Below are positions 1-8,809 of a stretch of DNA of 64,000 bases, in pieces. Origin of the DNA: Spirochaetales bacterium Spiro_02 (GTDB lineage Bacteria; Spirochaetota; Spirochaetia; Sphaerochaetales; Sphaerochaetaceae). A model generated the notes under the pieces. It saw only the letters and a list, made by a program, of their open reading frames with translations. It had not been told where the DNA came from and ran no database searches. Numbering within the stretch: position 1 is the first letter of the stretch; the number at the start of each line of letters is the position of its first letter. The stretch covers positions 40,969 through 104,968 of the forward strand of contig LVBD01000037.1 of NCBI GenBank assembly GCA_001604275.1, in the 5' to 3' direction. Both the position numbers and the translations under genes were made by a program.

Positions 1-70
1 GAACGAGAAACAACACGACCGCTATGCCGGTAGCCGTGAACAATGATCCGAAAAAACCACGCCTCGCCAT
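1..70 (-). CDS. Partial CDS: N-terminus of a membrane or secreted protein
   Basis: A reading frame starts with ATG at 70 on the minus strand and runs off the left edge. The first 23 residues are basic (MARRG) followed by a hydrophobic stretch ending ...TGIAVVLFLV, which fits a signal peptide or first membrane helix. An AGGAG ribosome binding site lies about seven bases upstream (TCAGGAGCATGAT before the ATG). Function cannot be inferred from so short a piece. The start signal is good, so a real gene is likely. Confidence 0.55.
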   Translation of the reverse strand, partial: MARRGFFGSLFTATGIAVVLFLV

Positions 71-221
71 ATCATGCTCCTGATACAAGATGTTCGGATT
101 CTACCACAATTTACGGCTTGGGGCTAGGAGCGCAATGCACTGGTGGACATGACGTCCGCAGAAACCAGCAAACGAGGCTCCTGCCGGTTATCGCCTGCAC
201 GACGAAACTTCGATCATCGAT

Positions 222-252
222 AAAAAAAGTGCGGAAAGCGAACCTTCCGCAC
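222..252 (-). terminator. Rho-independent terminator after the first outer-membrane protein gene
   Basis: On the minus strand the sequence GTGCGGAA, an eight-base loop and TTCCGCAC form a perfect 8-bp stem, followed directly by seven T residues. It lies about 55 bases past the stop of the 306-908 gene and before the gene at the left edge, so it probably ends the outer-membrane protein transcript. Confidence 0.85.
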
Positions 253-305
253 AAAACGAACCGTACATATGCACTTGTGGTTCCGGAACTTCCGGGCGCC
301 GTATC

Positions 306-908
306 CTAGAAGAAGGAGTACAACAGCGACACTCCCATCCTTCCCCGGCTCCAATCCGACGGAATCAGTGCCTCGACCTGTGGATCGTTGAACGTGAATT
401 CAGTGGGAATCTGGTAGTTCACTCCCAGCATGATCGAACCGAGGAGGAAATCCGCAGTCGCCCGATAGGTCATCGGAGATTGCATGAACGCATCGCCGAA
501 ACCTTCGATATCGCCGACTTCCGTACCTCCAATGACGAACTTGCCATCGGAGATATTCCACGTTACGTTCGGCCCCATGCCGACGCCAAGACGAATCACG
601 TTCAGCAGGTCGAACGACAGTCCGCCGGTGAGCAGTCCGGAAATCATATCGGATCCACCGACCTTGGAATACGATCCCAAAGCATCGACCTCGAAGATCA
701 ACACTTTCAGCCTCATGTCTCCGCCGAACGACCAATTGTCGATATTTCCGATCTCCGACCAGTCCCCGGTCCAGGAACCTTCGTCGGAGAGAACGCTTTG
801 TCCGAACTGAGCATTGGCGCCGAGGCTGATATCGAACAGCTGTGCGAATGCGAAAGAAGGGACAAGCATGACAAACGCTATCAGAACGATGACAATCTTC
901 TTTTTCAT
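306..908 (-). CDS. Small outer-membrane beta-barrel-like protein, paralog 1
   Basis: A 200-residue secreted protein. The start at 908 was chosen because AAGGAG lies seven bases upstream and the protein then opens with a textbook signal peptide (MKKKIVIVLIAF... ending SFAFA). The mature part has alternating hydrophobic/polar stretches, glycine-rich turns and a terminal aromatic residue (LLYSFF), as in outer-membrane barrels. It is paralogous to the next two minus-strand genes: all share an NWSFGGD/NWSFGLD-type motif, a central LGVGMGP-type glycine motif and a TADFLLGSIMLG segment. Its role is unknown; a structural or porin-like envelope protein is an inference. A longer in-frame start at 962 has no ribosome binding site. 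Confidence 0.7.
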   Translation of the reverse strand: MKKKIVIVLIAFVMLVPSFAFAQLFDISLGANAQFGQSVLSDEGSWTGDWSEIGNIDNWSFGGDMRLKVLIFEVDALGSYSKVGGSDMISGLLTGGLSFDLLNVIRLGVGMGPNVTWNISDGKFVIGGTEVGDIEGFGDAFMQSPMTYRATADFLLGSIMLGVNYQIPTEFTFNDPQVEALIPSDWSRGRMGVSLLYSFF

Positions 909-926
909 ATAGTTCTCCTTGAACAT

Positions 927-955
927 ATCTTTTACTACCCTGTTCTTACAGTCAA
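927..955 (-). promoter_or_regulatory. Possible promoter for outer-membrane protein paralog 1
   Basis: On the minus strand TTGACT (950-955) is followed after 17 bases by AAAGAT (927-932). The -35 is good and the -10 is poor. It is placed about 20 bases before the chosen start, which leaves a short leader carrying the AAGGAG site. Confidence 0.35.
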
Positions 956-1050
956 GCTCCAATATCCTGAAAATGCAATAAAAGAAAGCGAATCACCCCG
1001 TTTTTTCCATGAAACGGACGACAACCCTGCGTCGAAAAGCCAGCGGTCCG

Positions 1051-1668
1051 CTACAGCAATGTATAGAGAACGGAAACGCCGATCTTTCCCTTGCCGAAGT
1101 CCGCCGGAACAAGCCCCTCCCAGGAAGGTGCGGCGAAAGACCAGGAGGAAGCCAGCGTGTAGTTCGCCCCGACCATGATAGAACCGAGCATGAAGTCCGC
1201 TGTCAACCGATAGGTCAACGGTGCATGCCGGAAGCTTTCCCCGACGTTCTCGGCCGTGACCAGGGACCCGTTAGCATCGACGACCTGCAACTCTCCATTC
1301 TGGAAAATGAAGTCCATGCTCGGCCCGATGCCGATCCCAAGCCTGACGAAATCATAGACGTCCAGGACGACGCCCGCGGTACCCAGCACGGAAATGGTAT
1401 GGACGGCATCGTCGGACGGCTGCGAATAATTATAGATGCCGACCAAGTCGACGCCGAACAGGGCGAGCCGGTTGCGAACATCAAGACCGAACGACCAATT
1501 GTCGATCTTCATCAAGTCCTCTTTCGCAGATTCCCAATCGCTGTAGTTCGGAACGGGCTGCCATTGCGCCGTCGCACCGATGCTCAGGTCGTACATGCCA
1601 TCGGCTGCGAACAGTGTCGCGGGAATCAGCAGCACCATGACGATGCAGACAATCAAACTTTTTTTCAT
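1051..1668 (-). CDS. Small outer-membrane beta-barrel-like protein, paralog 2
   Basis: A 205-residue protein with a clear signal peptide (MKKSLIVCIVMVLLIPATLFA) and a predicted beta-rich mature part ending SVLYTLL. The start at 1668 follows GGAG by seven bases; an upstream ATG at 1683 lies inside the Shine-Dalgarno sequence itself and is unlikely to be used. Residues shared with paralog 1 include IDNWSFG, LGIGIGPSM, PLTYRLTADFMLGSIMVGANY and the final KGKIGVSVLY. It lies 54 bases downstream of paralog 3 and may be cotranscribed with it. Function is unknown; surface location is inferred from signal peptide and strand pattern. Confidence 0.7.
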   Translation of the reverse strand: MKKSLIVCIVMVLLIPATLFAADGMYDLSIGATAQWQPVPNYSDWESAKEDLMKIDNWSFGLDVRNRLALFGVDLVGIYNYSQPSDDAVHTISVLGTAGVVLDVYDFVRLGIGIGPSMDFIFQNGELQVVDANGSLVTAENVGESFRHAPLTYRLTADFMLGSIMVGANYTLASSWSFAAPSWEGLVPADFGKGKIGVSVLYTLL

Positions 1669-1722
1669 AGTATCACTCCTCATCCGGTATCATCGGCCGA
1701 TATGAACTCCGACCGAACCATG

Positions 1723-2385
1723 TTAGAACAACGATAGCGAAATGCCGACTCCGAACGAGCCAGTCTCCTGTTGGAACAACCGCGCCCAGCCACCAGTCGC
1801 ATCGAAGCCCTCGATCGTCGCTTTCGTTTCCATCAGGTAGAATGCTCCTACCCCGAACGGTCCGATGGTCAGATCCAGACCGACACGGACATGGAACGGG
1901 GATTTTCTCAGGATATCGACGACTTCCAGTTCGGAAACCGGGGTCGTGACGTATCCCCCGTTCCCATCGGGAAACGCGCAATATACGTCGCCGGAATCCG
2001 GCAACATCATCCGAACACCCATTCCGGCGCCGACTTCCAGGTCGAGGTAATCGTTGATGATTGGCAGACTGACTCCAAACGTACCAAGAACCCTGACGCC
2101 GCTGATCGAAGTATCGGAAGACTCCGACTCCGCTTCGGCGCCAAGCTGGGTGGAAAATACGGAGGCGGACAGACGGAGCACCGAAACCCTCATGGACAAT
2201 TCTCCGCCGAAATCCCAGTTCTCCCCGTCGCCGAAACCCGAGAAAACACCATCGGAACCGTCGCTCCCGCTCGGTTCCACATACATTCCGGTAAACCCGA
2301 ACCTCAGTCCGAACAGACTTCGAGCTCCCAGCAAAGCGGGAACCAACACCAGCAATATTGTCGTCAGCACGGCTGCTCTTTTCAT
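1723..2385 (-). CDS. Small outer-membrane beta-barrel-like protein, paralog 3
   Basis: A 220-residue protein with a signal peptide (MKRAAVLTTILLVLVPALLGA) and a beta-rich body ending GVGISLSLF. It is the most divergent of the three tandem paralogs but keeps NWDFGGELSMRV, the glycine-rich LEVGAGMGVRMML centre and a late FHVRVGLDLTIGPFGVGAFY segment aligned to the TADFLLGSIM block of the others. A GGGGAAAG purine stretch precedes the ATG by about nine bases. It heads the trio in transcription order. Function is unknown. Confidence 0.65.
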   Translation of the reverse strand: MKRAAVLTTILLVLVPALLGARSLFGLRFGFTGMYVEPSGSDGSDGVFSGFGDGENWDFGGELSMRVSVLRLSASVFSTQLGAEAESESSDTSISGVRVLGTFGVSLPIINDYLDLEVGAGMGVRMMLPDSGDVYCAFPDGNGGYVTTPVSELEVVDILRKSPFHVRVGLDLTIGPFGVGAFYLMETKATIEGFDATGGWARLFQQETGSFGVGISLSLF

Positions 2386-2447
2386 CTGGACACACTTTCC
2401 CCGTGATTACCGGACACCTCCCCGGAAACCACATAATTCATATTGTA

Positions 2448-2473
2448 ATTATATAACAACTGAATAAGCTGAA
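2448..2473 (-). promoter_or_regulatory. Possible promoter upstream of outer-membrane protein paralog 3
   Basis: A perfect TATAAT hexamer on the minus strand (2448-2453) sits in an AT-rich stretch 62 bases before the gene. The best nearby -35-like hexamer is TTCAGC (2468-2473) at a short 14-base spacing, so only the -10 is convincing. Confidence 0.3.
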
Positions 2474-2510
2474 CGATACATCAAAAACGCAGCTTCGTCA
2501 CAAAGCCGGA

Positions 2511-4424
2511 TCAGCACGACTCAAGATCATGCATCCATACTTCGGCGGAGGCGTCGCTCGGCATCCGCCAGTCACCGCGAGGGGACAAGGTCACGGAACC
2601 GACTTTCGGTCCATCGGGCAAGCAGGAGCGCTTGAATTGCTGGGAGAAGAACCGACGATAGAACACTTTCAGCCATTTTCTGACAACGGCAGGTTCGTAG
2701 ACGGAATCGAACGCATGCAGCGCTAGCCGCAGAATCTTCGACGGCGCGAACCCCCACCTAACCATGTGGTACAGGAAGAAGTCATGCAGTTCGTACGGGC
2801 CGACGATATCCTCAGTTACCTGACTAATCGTACCGTCCTCGGAGGCAGGGAGCAGTTCTGGGCTTACCGGAGTATCGAGGATATCGTACAGCACCCGTTT
2901 CAACGAATCTTCCCCGCAATCCGCGGCATAGCGGACCAGATGGCGGACAAGCGTCTTCGGTATCGAAGCGTTCACCCCGTACATCGACATGTGATCGCCG
3001 TTGTAGGTCGCCCAGCCGAGGGCGAGTTCCGACAGATCGCCGGTACCGATGACCAGACCGCCGCATTGGTTGGCGATATCCATCAGAATCTGGGTTCGCT
3101 CCCTTGCCTGGCTGTTTTCGTATGTCACGTCCCGTACGGAAGGATCGTGACCGATATCGGAGAAATGCAACTGTACCGCGCGGCTGATGTCGACGATGCG
3201 CAACGTCACCCCCAACGCCCGGGCAAGAGCCTGGGCATTGCCTTTCGTCCTGCCGGTAGTCCCGAAACCGGGCATCGTCACGGCGACGATCCGAGCCCTG
3301 TCCCAGCCAAGCGCATCGAAAGCACGGACGACCACCAGTAGAGCGAGCGTCGAATCGAGCCCCCCCGAAAGGCCGACGACCGCACTCCGGACGCCAGTGT
3401 GGGAAAGCCGTTTCTTCAATCCGAGCGCCTGGATCGTCAGGATCGTTTCGCAACGACGGTTCCGATCCAGATCCGAAGCGGGCACGAACGGCTGTCGAGC
3501 GACCGGGCGCGTCAAGGGACAAACGGAGACCGGCAGACTGAAGCATATCTCATCATACTTCCGCTGACAGACATGCTCGTCGAACGTCGTCAGCCGTCTC
3601 CGTTCCAGAACAAGCTTCTGGACATCGATTTCAGAAATCAGCGGGACATCGGGAGCCATCGACTGCTCGGCGAGACAAATTCCGTCTTCGCAGATCAGAT
3701 TGTTTCCGGTGAACACCAGATCGGTAGTGGATTCCCCCTCCCCTGCATCGCAATAGATGTAGCCGCACAGCAGACGTGCGGACTGCCCTTCGACCAACGT
3801 CTTCCGGTACTCCGCCTTGCCGGTAACCTCATCGCTTGCCGAAACATTGACGATGATCGTCGCACCGGCGAGGGCATGGGAGATCGATGGCGGAGCGGGA
3901 ACCCACAGATCTTCGCAGATTTCGACTGCGAGACGGAAATCGGGAAGGTCCTCACACCGGAATAGCAGATGCGTTCCGAACGGATACTCCACACCATCGA
4001 GGATGATAGTATCGTTGTCGACAGGCGCGGGATTGAACCATCGTCGTTCATAGAATTCCTGATAGTTCGGAAGATGTGTTTTCGGAACGATTCCCAACAG
4101 ATCTCCGTCATGGATCACCGCGGCGCAGTTGTAGAGCTTCGATCCGCGGGCGAGAGGAACTCCGACGACCACTACCAGATGCTTGCGGGCCGTATGGGAG
4201 ACGATCTCGAGCAATGCTCGCCGGGCATCGGCGATCAGCGCCTGCTGCAGGAACAGATCGGCGCAGGTATAGCCGGTAACCGCAAGTTCCGGAAAGACAA
4301 GCAGTCGAACCTGTCGCTCGCAGGCGATATCGATGGCTTCCATGATCCGGCCGCTGTTATAGGCGCAGTCGGCCACCTTGATGCCGGGAGAAACCGCGGC
4401 GCAACTGATGAAACCGTCCCTCAT
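2511..4424 (-). CDS. nadE: Glutamine-dependent NAD+ synthase
   Basis: A 637-residue enzyme that makes NAD+ from deamido-NAD+, ATP and glutamine-derived ammonia in the cytoplasm. The N-terminal nitrilase-type glutaminase domain has the expected Glu-Lys-Cys triad, visible as FPELAV (E46), VPKTHL (K115) and EICEDL (C170). The C-terminal synthetase domain carries the PP-loop SGGLDS at 353-358 that binds ATP. Length is within the normal range for the two-domain form. The start codon overlaps the stop of the preceding RNA methyltransferase gene as ATGA, indicating translational coupling. It is the last gene of the long minus-strand run that begins near 14.8 kb. Confidence 0.95.
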   Translation of the reverse strand: MRDGFISCAAVSPGIKVADCAYNSGRIMEAIDIACERQVRLLVFPELAVTGYTCADLFLQQALIADARRALLEIVSHTARKHLVVVVGVPLARGSKLYNCAAVIHDGDLLGIVPKTHLPNYQEFYERRWFNPAPVDNDTIILDGVEYPFGTHLLFRCEDLPDFRLAVEICEDLWVPAPPSISHALAGATIIVNVSASDEVTGKAEYRKTLVEGQSARLLCGYIYCDAGEGESTTDLVFTGNNLICEDGICLAEQSMAPDVPLISEIDVQKLVLERRRLTTFDEHVCQRKYDEICFSLPVSVCPLTRPVARQPFVPASDLDRNRRCETILTIQALGLKKRLSHTGVRSAVVGLSGGLDSTLALLVVVRAFDALGWDRARIVAVTMPGFGTTGRTKGNAQALARALGVTLRIVDISRAVQLHFSDIGHDPSVRDVTYENSQARERTQILMDIANQCGGLVIGTGDLSELALGWATYNGDHMSMYGVNASIPKTLVRHLVRYAADCGEDSLKRVLYDILDTPVSPELLPASEDGTISQVTEDIVGPYELHDFFLYHMVRWGFAPSKILRLALHAFDSVYEPAVVRKWLKVFYRRFFSQQFKRSCLPDGPKVGSVTLSPRGDWRMPSDASAEVWMHDLESC

Positions 4425-5599
4425 CTTTTCCCTCGCTTCCTGTCAAGGACCAGAACCGTCTCCTGATGGGACGTCTGGGGGTAGAAATCAAAAACCTTCC
4501 CTGTACTGGGACTATACCCCGCTTGCAGGAATCTCCGCAAGTCTCGAGCAAGAGTGACGCTGTCGCAGGACACATAGATCACCCTGCGGGGTCCCCACGA
4601 AGCGATCATGGCGGGAACGGCATCGTCGAGCCCGACCCGAGGCGGATCCACGACCACGGTGTCCACCGCCGGACGCTTTCCCTTGCCCCAGCGTTCCACG
4701 GCGCCGGTGAAGAAGGTAGTCGCAGTCAAGTTCCTGCGGGCAAGTTCCAGACATCCGGGCTCGCGCTCCACCGCCACGACTCGGAACCCCCTGTCCTCAA
4801 GGAACGCGCTGAACGTCCCCACACCGGAATAGAGATCCATCACATCGGGACCGAGCACATGGTCCGCGACGAACACCGCCAAGGCTGGAAGCGCATGCCG
4901 ATTGGATTGGAAGAATACCTTCGCATCTACGAAGAATGGTCGTCCGGCCACAGTGGCGCGGACGACCGTATCATCGAACGAAACGGCATCGTCACCGGCG
5001 ATCACGGGAACCACAGGCAACGAGTGCCAAAGCCCTCCTGTGCCTGAACGCGCAGCTTTCGCAAGGACTGTAGCGCGAGATTCCCCCAGCAACGAATCCA
5101 GCGATGGAACGAGGATCGGACAATGTCCGATGTCGACCAAGTGTTCGCTACCAGCCTCCAGGAAGCCCACGGAGGACGAAGCGGAATCTACATGAAATCG
5201 AACCCTGCTACGATAACCGAATCCAGGACTTTCCCCAGGATTTCCCGGCTCAATGATATGATCCAGTGCATCATTTACTGACAATCCGCCGATCCGTCTC
5301 AAATTCTCGAGCACGATCGAGCGTTTCGCCTCCACTTGTGCGCCATGGGCGAGATGCATGAGATTGCATCCGCCGCAAATCCCGTAATACGGACACGAAG
5401 GGGCTACACGGTCTTCCGATGGCTCGAGGACATCGAGCGTCCTCGCCCGGATGAAACGCTTCTTTTCCTGAACGACGTCACAGCAGACAAGTTCCCCTGG
5501 AAGCGCACCGGCGACAAACAAGGCCCTTCCGTCAGGGGCGATGGAGAATCCTTCGCCCCCCTGCACGAGCTTCTCCACCCGAACGACCATCCGTTCCAT
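4421..5599 (-). CDS. 23S rRNA uracil-C5 methyltransferase, RlmD/RumA family
   Basis: A 392-residue SAM-dependent RNA methyltransferase with an N-terminal TRAM-like domain. Four cysteines match the iron-sulfur cluster set of RlmD (C69, C75 and C78 in CPYYGICGGC, and C159 in IGHCPI). The SAM site is DLYSGVGTFS (about 254-263), the catalytic region is DPPRVGL, and the nucleophile is C344 in YVSCDS. The start at 5599 lies one base after the stop of the peptidase gene; an ATG at 5590 is an alternative. A longer in-frame start at 5716 would overlap the peptidase gene extensively. Whether the target is U1939, U747 or a tRNA cannot be told from sequence. Confidence 0.88.
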   Translation of the reverse strand: MERMVVRVEKLVQGGEGFSIAPDGRALFVAGALPGELVCCDVVQEKKRFIRARTLDVLEPSEDRVAPSCPYYGICGGCNLMHLAHGAQVEAKRSIVLENLRRIGGLSVNDALDHIIEPGNPGESPGFGYRSRVRFHVDSASSSVGFLEAGSEHLVDIGHCPILVPSLDSLLGESRATVLAKAARSGTGGLWHSLPVVPVIAGDDAVSFDDTVVRATVAGRPFFVDAKVFFQSNRHALPALAVFVADHVLGPDVMDLYSGVGTFSAFLEDRGFRVVAVEREPGCLELARRNLTATTFFTGAVERWGKGKRPAVDTVVVDPPRVGLDDAVPAMIASWGPRRVIYVSCDSVTLARDLRRFLQAGYSPSTGKVFDFYPQTSHQETVLVLDRKRGKR

Positions 5600-5600
5600 A

Positions 5601-7388
5601 TCAGCCGAGCTTTTCCGCCATGGCGACGAATCGATCGCAATATGCGGCGATGACATCCATGCCTTCCTGCCAGAACGATTCGACGGTAATATCGCATCCG
5701 GCGGCGGCGGCGACATTCACGGCACTGTCCCGGCCTGTCAGCGACAATATCTTCACATATGTTTCAGGAAACGACGGATCTCCCTGGCTTTTCGCAGAGA
5801 GTCCGAGTCCGAATAGTTGACCGAACGCATATGGATAATTGTAGAACGACAGATCGCTGCTATAGTAATGCCCCTTGACAGCCCACATGTACGGGTGCAA
5901 CGCCGTTTCGTCCAGACCGTCGCCATAGGTCCGCTTCTGGCAATCGATCATCATCGAGCAGAGTTCCTCGGCGACGATATCCCCCTCCTTTCGACGTGCG
6001 AACAGTTCGTTCTCGAAGTAGAACCGGCAGAGGATATCGACGCAAACCTGGCAAGCATCTTGCAGGAAATGCTCGATCAACGTCAGTTTTCCGGCATCGT
6101 CGCTATCGGACAACGCACCTTGGAATACGATGAATTCGCTGAAGATCGAAGCAGTCTCGGCGAGCGTCATCGGATACGTCCTGAGCAGCGACGGCAAACC
6201 GAGCACGATGCTGTCGTGGTATGCATGTCCCAGTTCATGCGCAAGCGTCGAAACCGCAGAAAAACTATAGTCGAAGTTCGATAGAATCCTGCTCTGCCCG
6301 CGAAGCGGGAACGCAGTATCGTAGGCGCCTCCCACCTTGCCGCGACGAGGTTCGGCATCGATCCAGTTCCGCTCGAACGCTTCAGCTGCGAACTCTCCCA
6401 TCCGCGGGCTGAATGCGGAGAACTGGCGGATGATGAATCTTCGAGCTTCGTCGTAGCTCCAGTGTTTCGCAAAAGAGCCGACAGGAGCGAACAGATCATA
6501 GAACGCGAGGCGGTCGATACCGAGCAGCTTCGCCTTGGCCTTCAAATATCGTCGGAACATCGGAAGATTCCGTTCGAGGACGGAGATCAGCGCATCCAGC
6601 ACGTTCCTGTCGATCCTTGCCTGGCTGATCGACCGATCCAAAGGATCGCCCCAGCCTCTTCGTGCATCCAGCGCCAATGTCGCGCCCTTCACGCCGCACA
6701 GCGCATAAGCCATGTCGATCTCATGTTCCTTCCAGACTTCCAGTTCTTTGACAAAAGCGGTCCGTCGAACATTCCGGTCGGGATCCACGGCCAAAGCCCG
6801 CAGTTGGATCACCGTCTTGCGCTCCCCGGTCGTCGCATCCCATATCGTGGAGCAAGAAGAGGAAACGGCCTCCTGCAACCGCCCCCACGCATCGGTACCG
6901 CTACGATTCAGGTCGGCGGCCAGGGACTCTTCGGCGGGACTCATCTGGTGCTTCTGCGCCTCAAGCAGTTGTCCGACCACATACCGATACGGGACGAACC
7001 GCCCGTCTTCCTCGAGCAATCGTTCGACGTTGTCTTCGGCGAAGGCAAGCGTATTGAGCAACTTGACCTCCACCGCCCGAACCTGCAACGCGGCGGCCTC
7101 GACTTTGTTCAAACCGTTCATGGCGGCGACATCCGACGTGTCGGTCGTCAGGACGGCGTTCGCATATGCATCAAGCGTCTCGAGGTAGTCGTGCATTTCC
7201 TGATATGCGGACAGGATAGCTGAAAACCATCCGGCGAAATCGTCGGAACGGAAAGCGCCGTCGTCCAGCATTGCATCGACGGAATCCGCGAGCTCCCCCA
7301 TACGGGAAAGATCGGAAAGAAACCGTTCGCTCGTGATTCCTGGGTAGATGGGATCCAAATCCCAACGGGGTAGCGTCTGTCTTGCCAC
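5601..7388 (-). CDS. M3-family oligoendopeptidase (PepF type)
   Basis: A 595-residue cytoplasmic zinc metallopeptidase that cleaves short peptides. The zinc-binding motif HELGH is at 384-388, in the context AHELGHAYHD that is typical of M3/PepF enzymes, with a downstream glutamate-rich segment (TLAETASIFSEF) supplying the third ligand. Length is normal for the family. The start is GTG at 7388, with AAGGAG seven bases upstream. It is followed with one-base spacing by the RNA methyltransferase gene and preceded by the response regulator gene at 22 bases, so it is part of the same transcription unit. Confidence 0.92.
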   Translation of the reverse strand: MARQTLPRWDLDPIYPGITSERFLSDLSRMGELADSVDAMLDDGAFRSDDFAGWFSAILSAYQEMHDYLETLDAYANAVLTTDTSDVAAMNGLNKVEAAALQVRAVEVKLLNTLAFAEDNVERLLEEDGRFVPYRYVVGQLLEAQKHQMSPAEESLAADLNRSGTDAWGRLQEAVSSSCSTIWDATTGERKTVIQLRALAVDPDRNVRRTAFVKELEVWKEHEIDMAYALCGVKGATLALDARRGWGDPLDRSISQARIDRNVLDALISVLERNLPMFRRYLKAKAKLLGIDRLAFYDLFAPVGSFAKHWSYDEARRFIIRQFSAFSPRMGEFAAEAFERNWIDAEPRRGKVGGAYDTAFPLRGQSRILSNFDYSFSAVSTLAHELGHAYHDSIVLGLPSLLRTYPMTLAETASIFSEFIVFQGALSDSDDAGKLTLIEHFLQDACQVCVDILCRFYFENELFARRKEGDIVAEELCSMMIDCQKRTYGDGLDETALHPYMWAVKGHYYSSDLSFYNYPYAFGQLFGLGLSAKSQGDPSFPETYVKILSLTGRDSAVNVAAAAGCDITVESFWQEGMDVIAAYCDRFVAMAEKLG

Positions 7389-7410
7389 TTCTCTTCTCCT
7401 TGCCTTCTGA

Positions 7411-8778
7411 TCAGATATCCAGTCCGTACTCAGCTATCTTGTTGATCAACGTCCGCCTGCTGATCCCCAGCTCTTCCGCAGCACGGGTGCGATTTCCCTC
7501 CCATCGGTGCAGGGCGCGAATGATCGCATCCTCCTCCATCGCCTTCAAGCTTCGGGCGTCCGCGGAGGATGGCTCGGGATACGTAGATTGCTGGGAGGAC
7601 TGGCTGTCGGGACGGGATACACTCCCACGAAGATCCAGGTCATCTGCGCGAATGATGGCGCCATCGGCAAAAATCACGGCTCGCTCAAGAATATTCTCCA
7701 GTTCCCGGACATTGCCATAGAAGCTGTGATGCTTCAGTAGTTCAAGAGCTTCCGGAGATAACCCTTCAATCTTATGCCCCATCTGGCGGTTCAATCGACG
7801 AAGTATGCCGGCCACGAGCACCGGAAGATCCTCCTTTCGTTCACGCAACGGAGGAATCTCGATCCGCACAACGTTCAGCCGGTAGAACAGGTCCTCACGG
7901 AATTTCCCCTGCCGAACCATTTCCTCTAGGTTCTTGTTTGTCGCCGCGATGATCCTGGCATTGATCGGAATCGGAGTCGTTCCTCCCAACCGTGAAATTT
8001 TGTGGTCCTGCAGCACCCGCAGGATCTTCACTTGGAGCGACAACGGCATGTCGCCGATTTCATCGAGAAAGAGAGTTCCCCCTGATGCAAGCTCGAACAT
8101 GCCTGGCTTCCGTGCCATGGCGCCGGTAAAGGCCCCCTTCTCATATCCGAACAATTCGCTTTCCAGCAGGTTTTCAGGCACGCCGCCGATGTTGATCGCC
8201 ACGAACGGTCCGTCCTTCAACACGGAAGATGCATGGATCTCACGGGCGACAACCTCTTTTCCCGTTCCGCTCTCGCCGGTAATCAGGACCGTCGCAGGAC
8301 TATCGGCGATTTTTGCGATCACCTCCTTGATCTTCCTGATCGACAGCGAATCGCCGATAAAGCCTCCTGAACCGGACTCCTCGTTCACCCGTGATTCAGA
8401 CTCCACCATATTACGCAGGTTCTGCGCCTCCACCAGTTTTTTCAGCCGGATGGTCAGTTCCTCTGGATCGAATGGCTTGACGATGTAGTCCTGGGCTCCT
8501 TCTTTCAGCGCGGAGACGGCGTCGTTGATCTCGCCATGTGCCGATATCATGATTACCGGCATCCGGAATCCCTCCTGTCTGAGCCACATGATCAGTTGCA
8601 GGCCATCCATCCCGGGCATCTTCAAGTCGATCAGACAGGCATCGTACGGAGTCTCCTTAAGCAACCGCTGGGCTGAAAAACCATTTTCCGCACCGTCACT
8701 TTCGATCCCTTCCAATCCAAGATACTTTCTCATCAATTCCCTGATGTTCGGTTCATCGTCTACTATCAGAATCTTCAT
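7411..8778 (-). CDS. NtrC-family sigma-54-dependent response regulator
   Basis: A 455-residue regulator in three parts. The receiver domain (1-120) has acidic residues in IVDDEP and phospho-acceptor D51 in LIDLKMPG. The AAA+ sigma-54 activation domain has Walker A GESGTGKE near 168-175 and the sigma-54 contact motif GAFTGA at 215-220. A Fis-type helix-turn-helix lies at the C-terminus (GNRTRAAEELGISRRTLI). The start at 8778 was chosen because GGTGGAG precedes it and it begins exactly at the receiver domain; a longer upstream frame overlaps the kinase gene. It lies 31 bases after the sensor kinase gene, its obvious partner. Target promoters are unknown; a link to the adjacent exporter is an inference. 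Confidence 0.93.
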   Translation of the reverse strand: MKILIVDDEPNIRELMRKYLGLEGIESDGAENGFSAQRLLKETPYDACLIDLKMPGMDGLQLIMWLRQEGFRMPVIMISAHGEINDAVSALKEGAQDYIVKPFDPEELTIRLKKLVEAQNLRNMVESESRVNEESGSGGFIGDSLSIRKIKEVIAKIADSPATVLITGESGTGKEVVAREIHASSVLKDGPFVAINIGGVPENLLESELFGYEKGAFTGAMARKPGMFELASGGTLFLDEIGDMPLSLQVKILRVLQDHKISRLGGTTPIPINARIIAATNKNLEEMVRQGKFREDLFYRLNVVRIEIPPLRERKEDLPVLVAGILRRLNRQMGHKIEGLSPEALELLKHHSFYGNVRELENILERAVIFADGAIIRADDLDLRGSVSRPDSQSSQQSTYPEPSSADARSLKAMEEDAIIRALHRWEGNRTRAAEELGISRRTLINKIAEYGLDI

Positions 8779-8809
8779 ATGCTCCACCTTCTTTCGTGCT
8801 GTCGCCGTA

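Noticed and set aside
43..309. An 88-codon plus-strand frame at the left edge
   Set aside because: It covers the start of a minus-strand gene and a clear minus-strand terminator, and shows no recognisable protein sequence.
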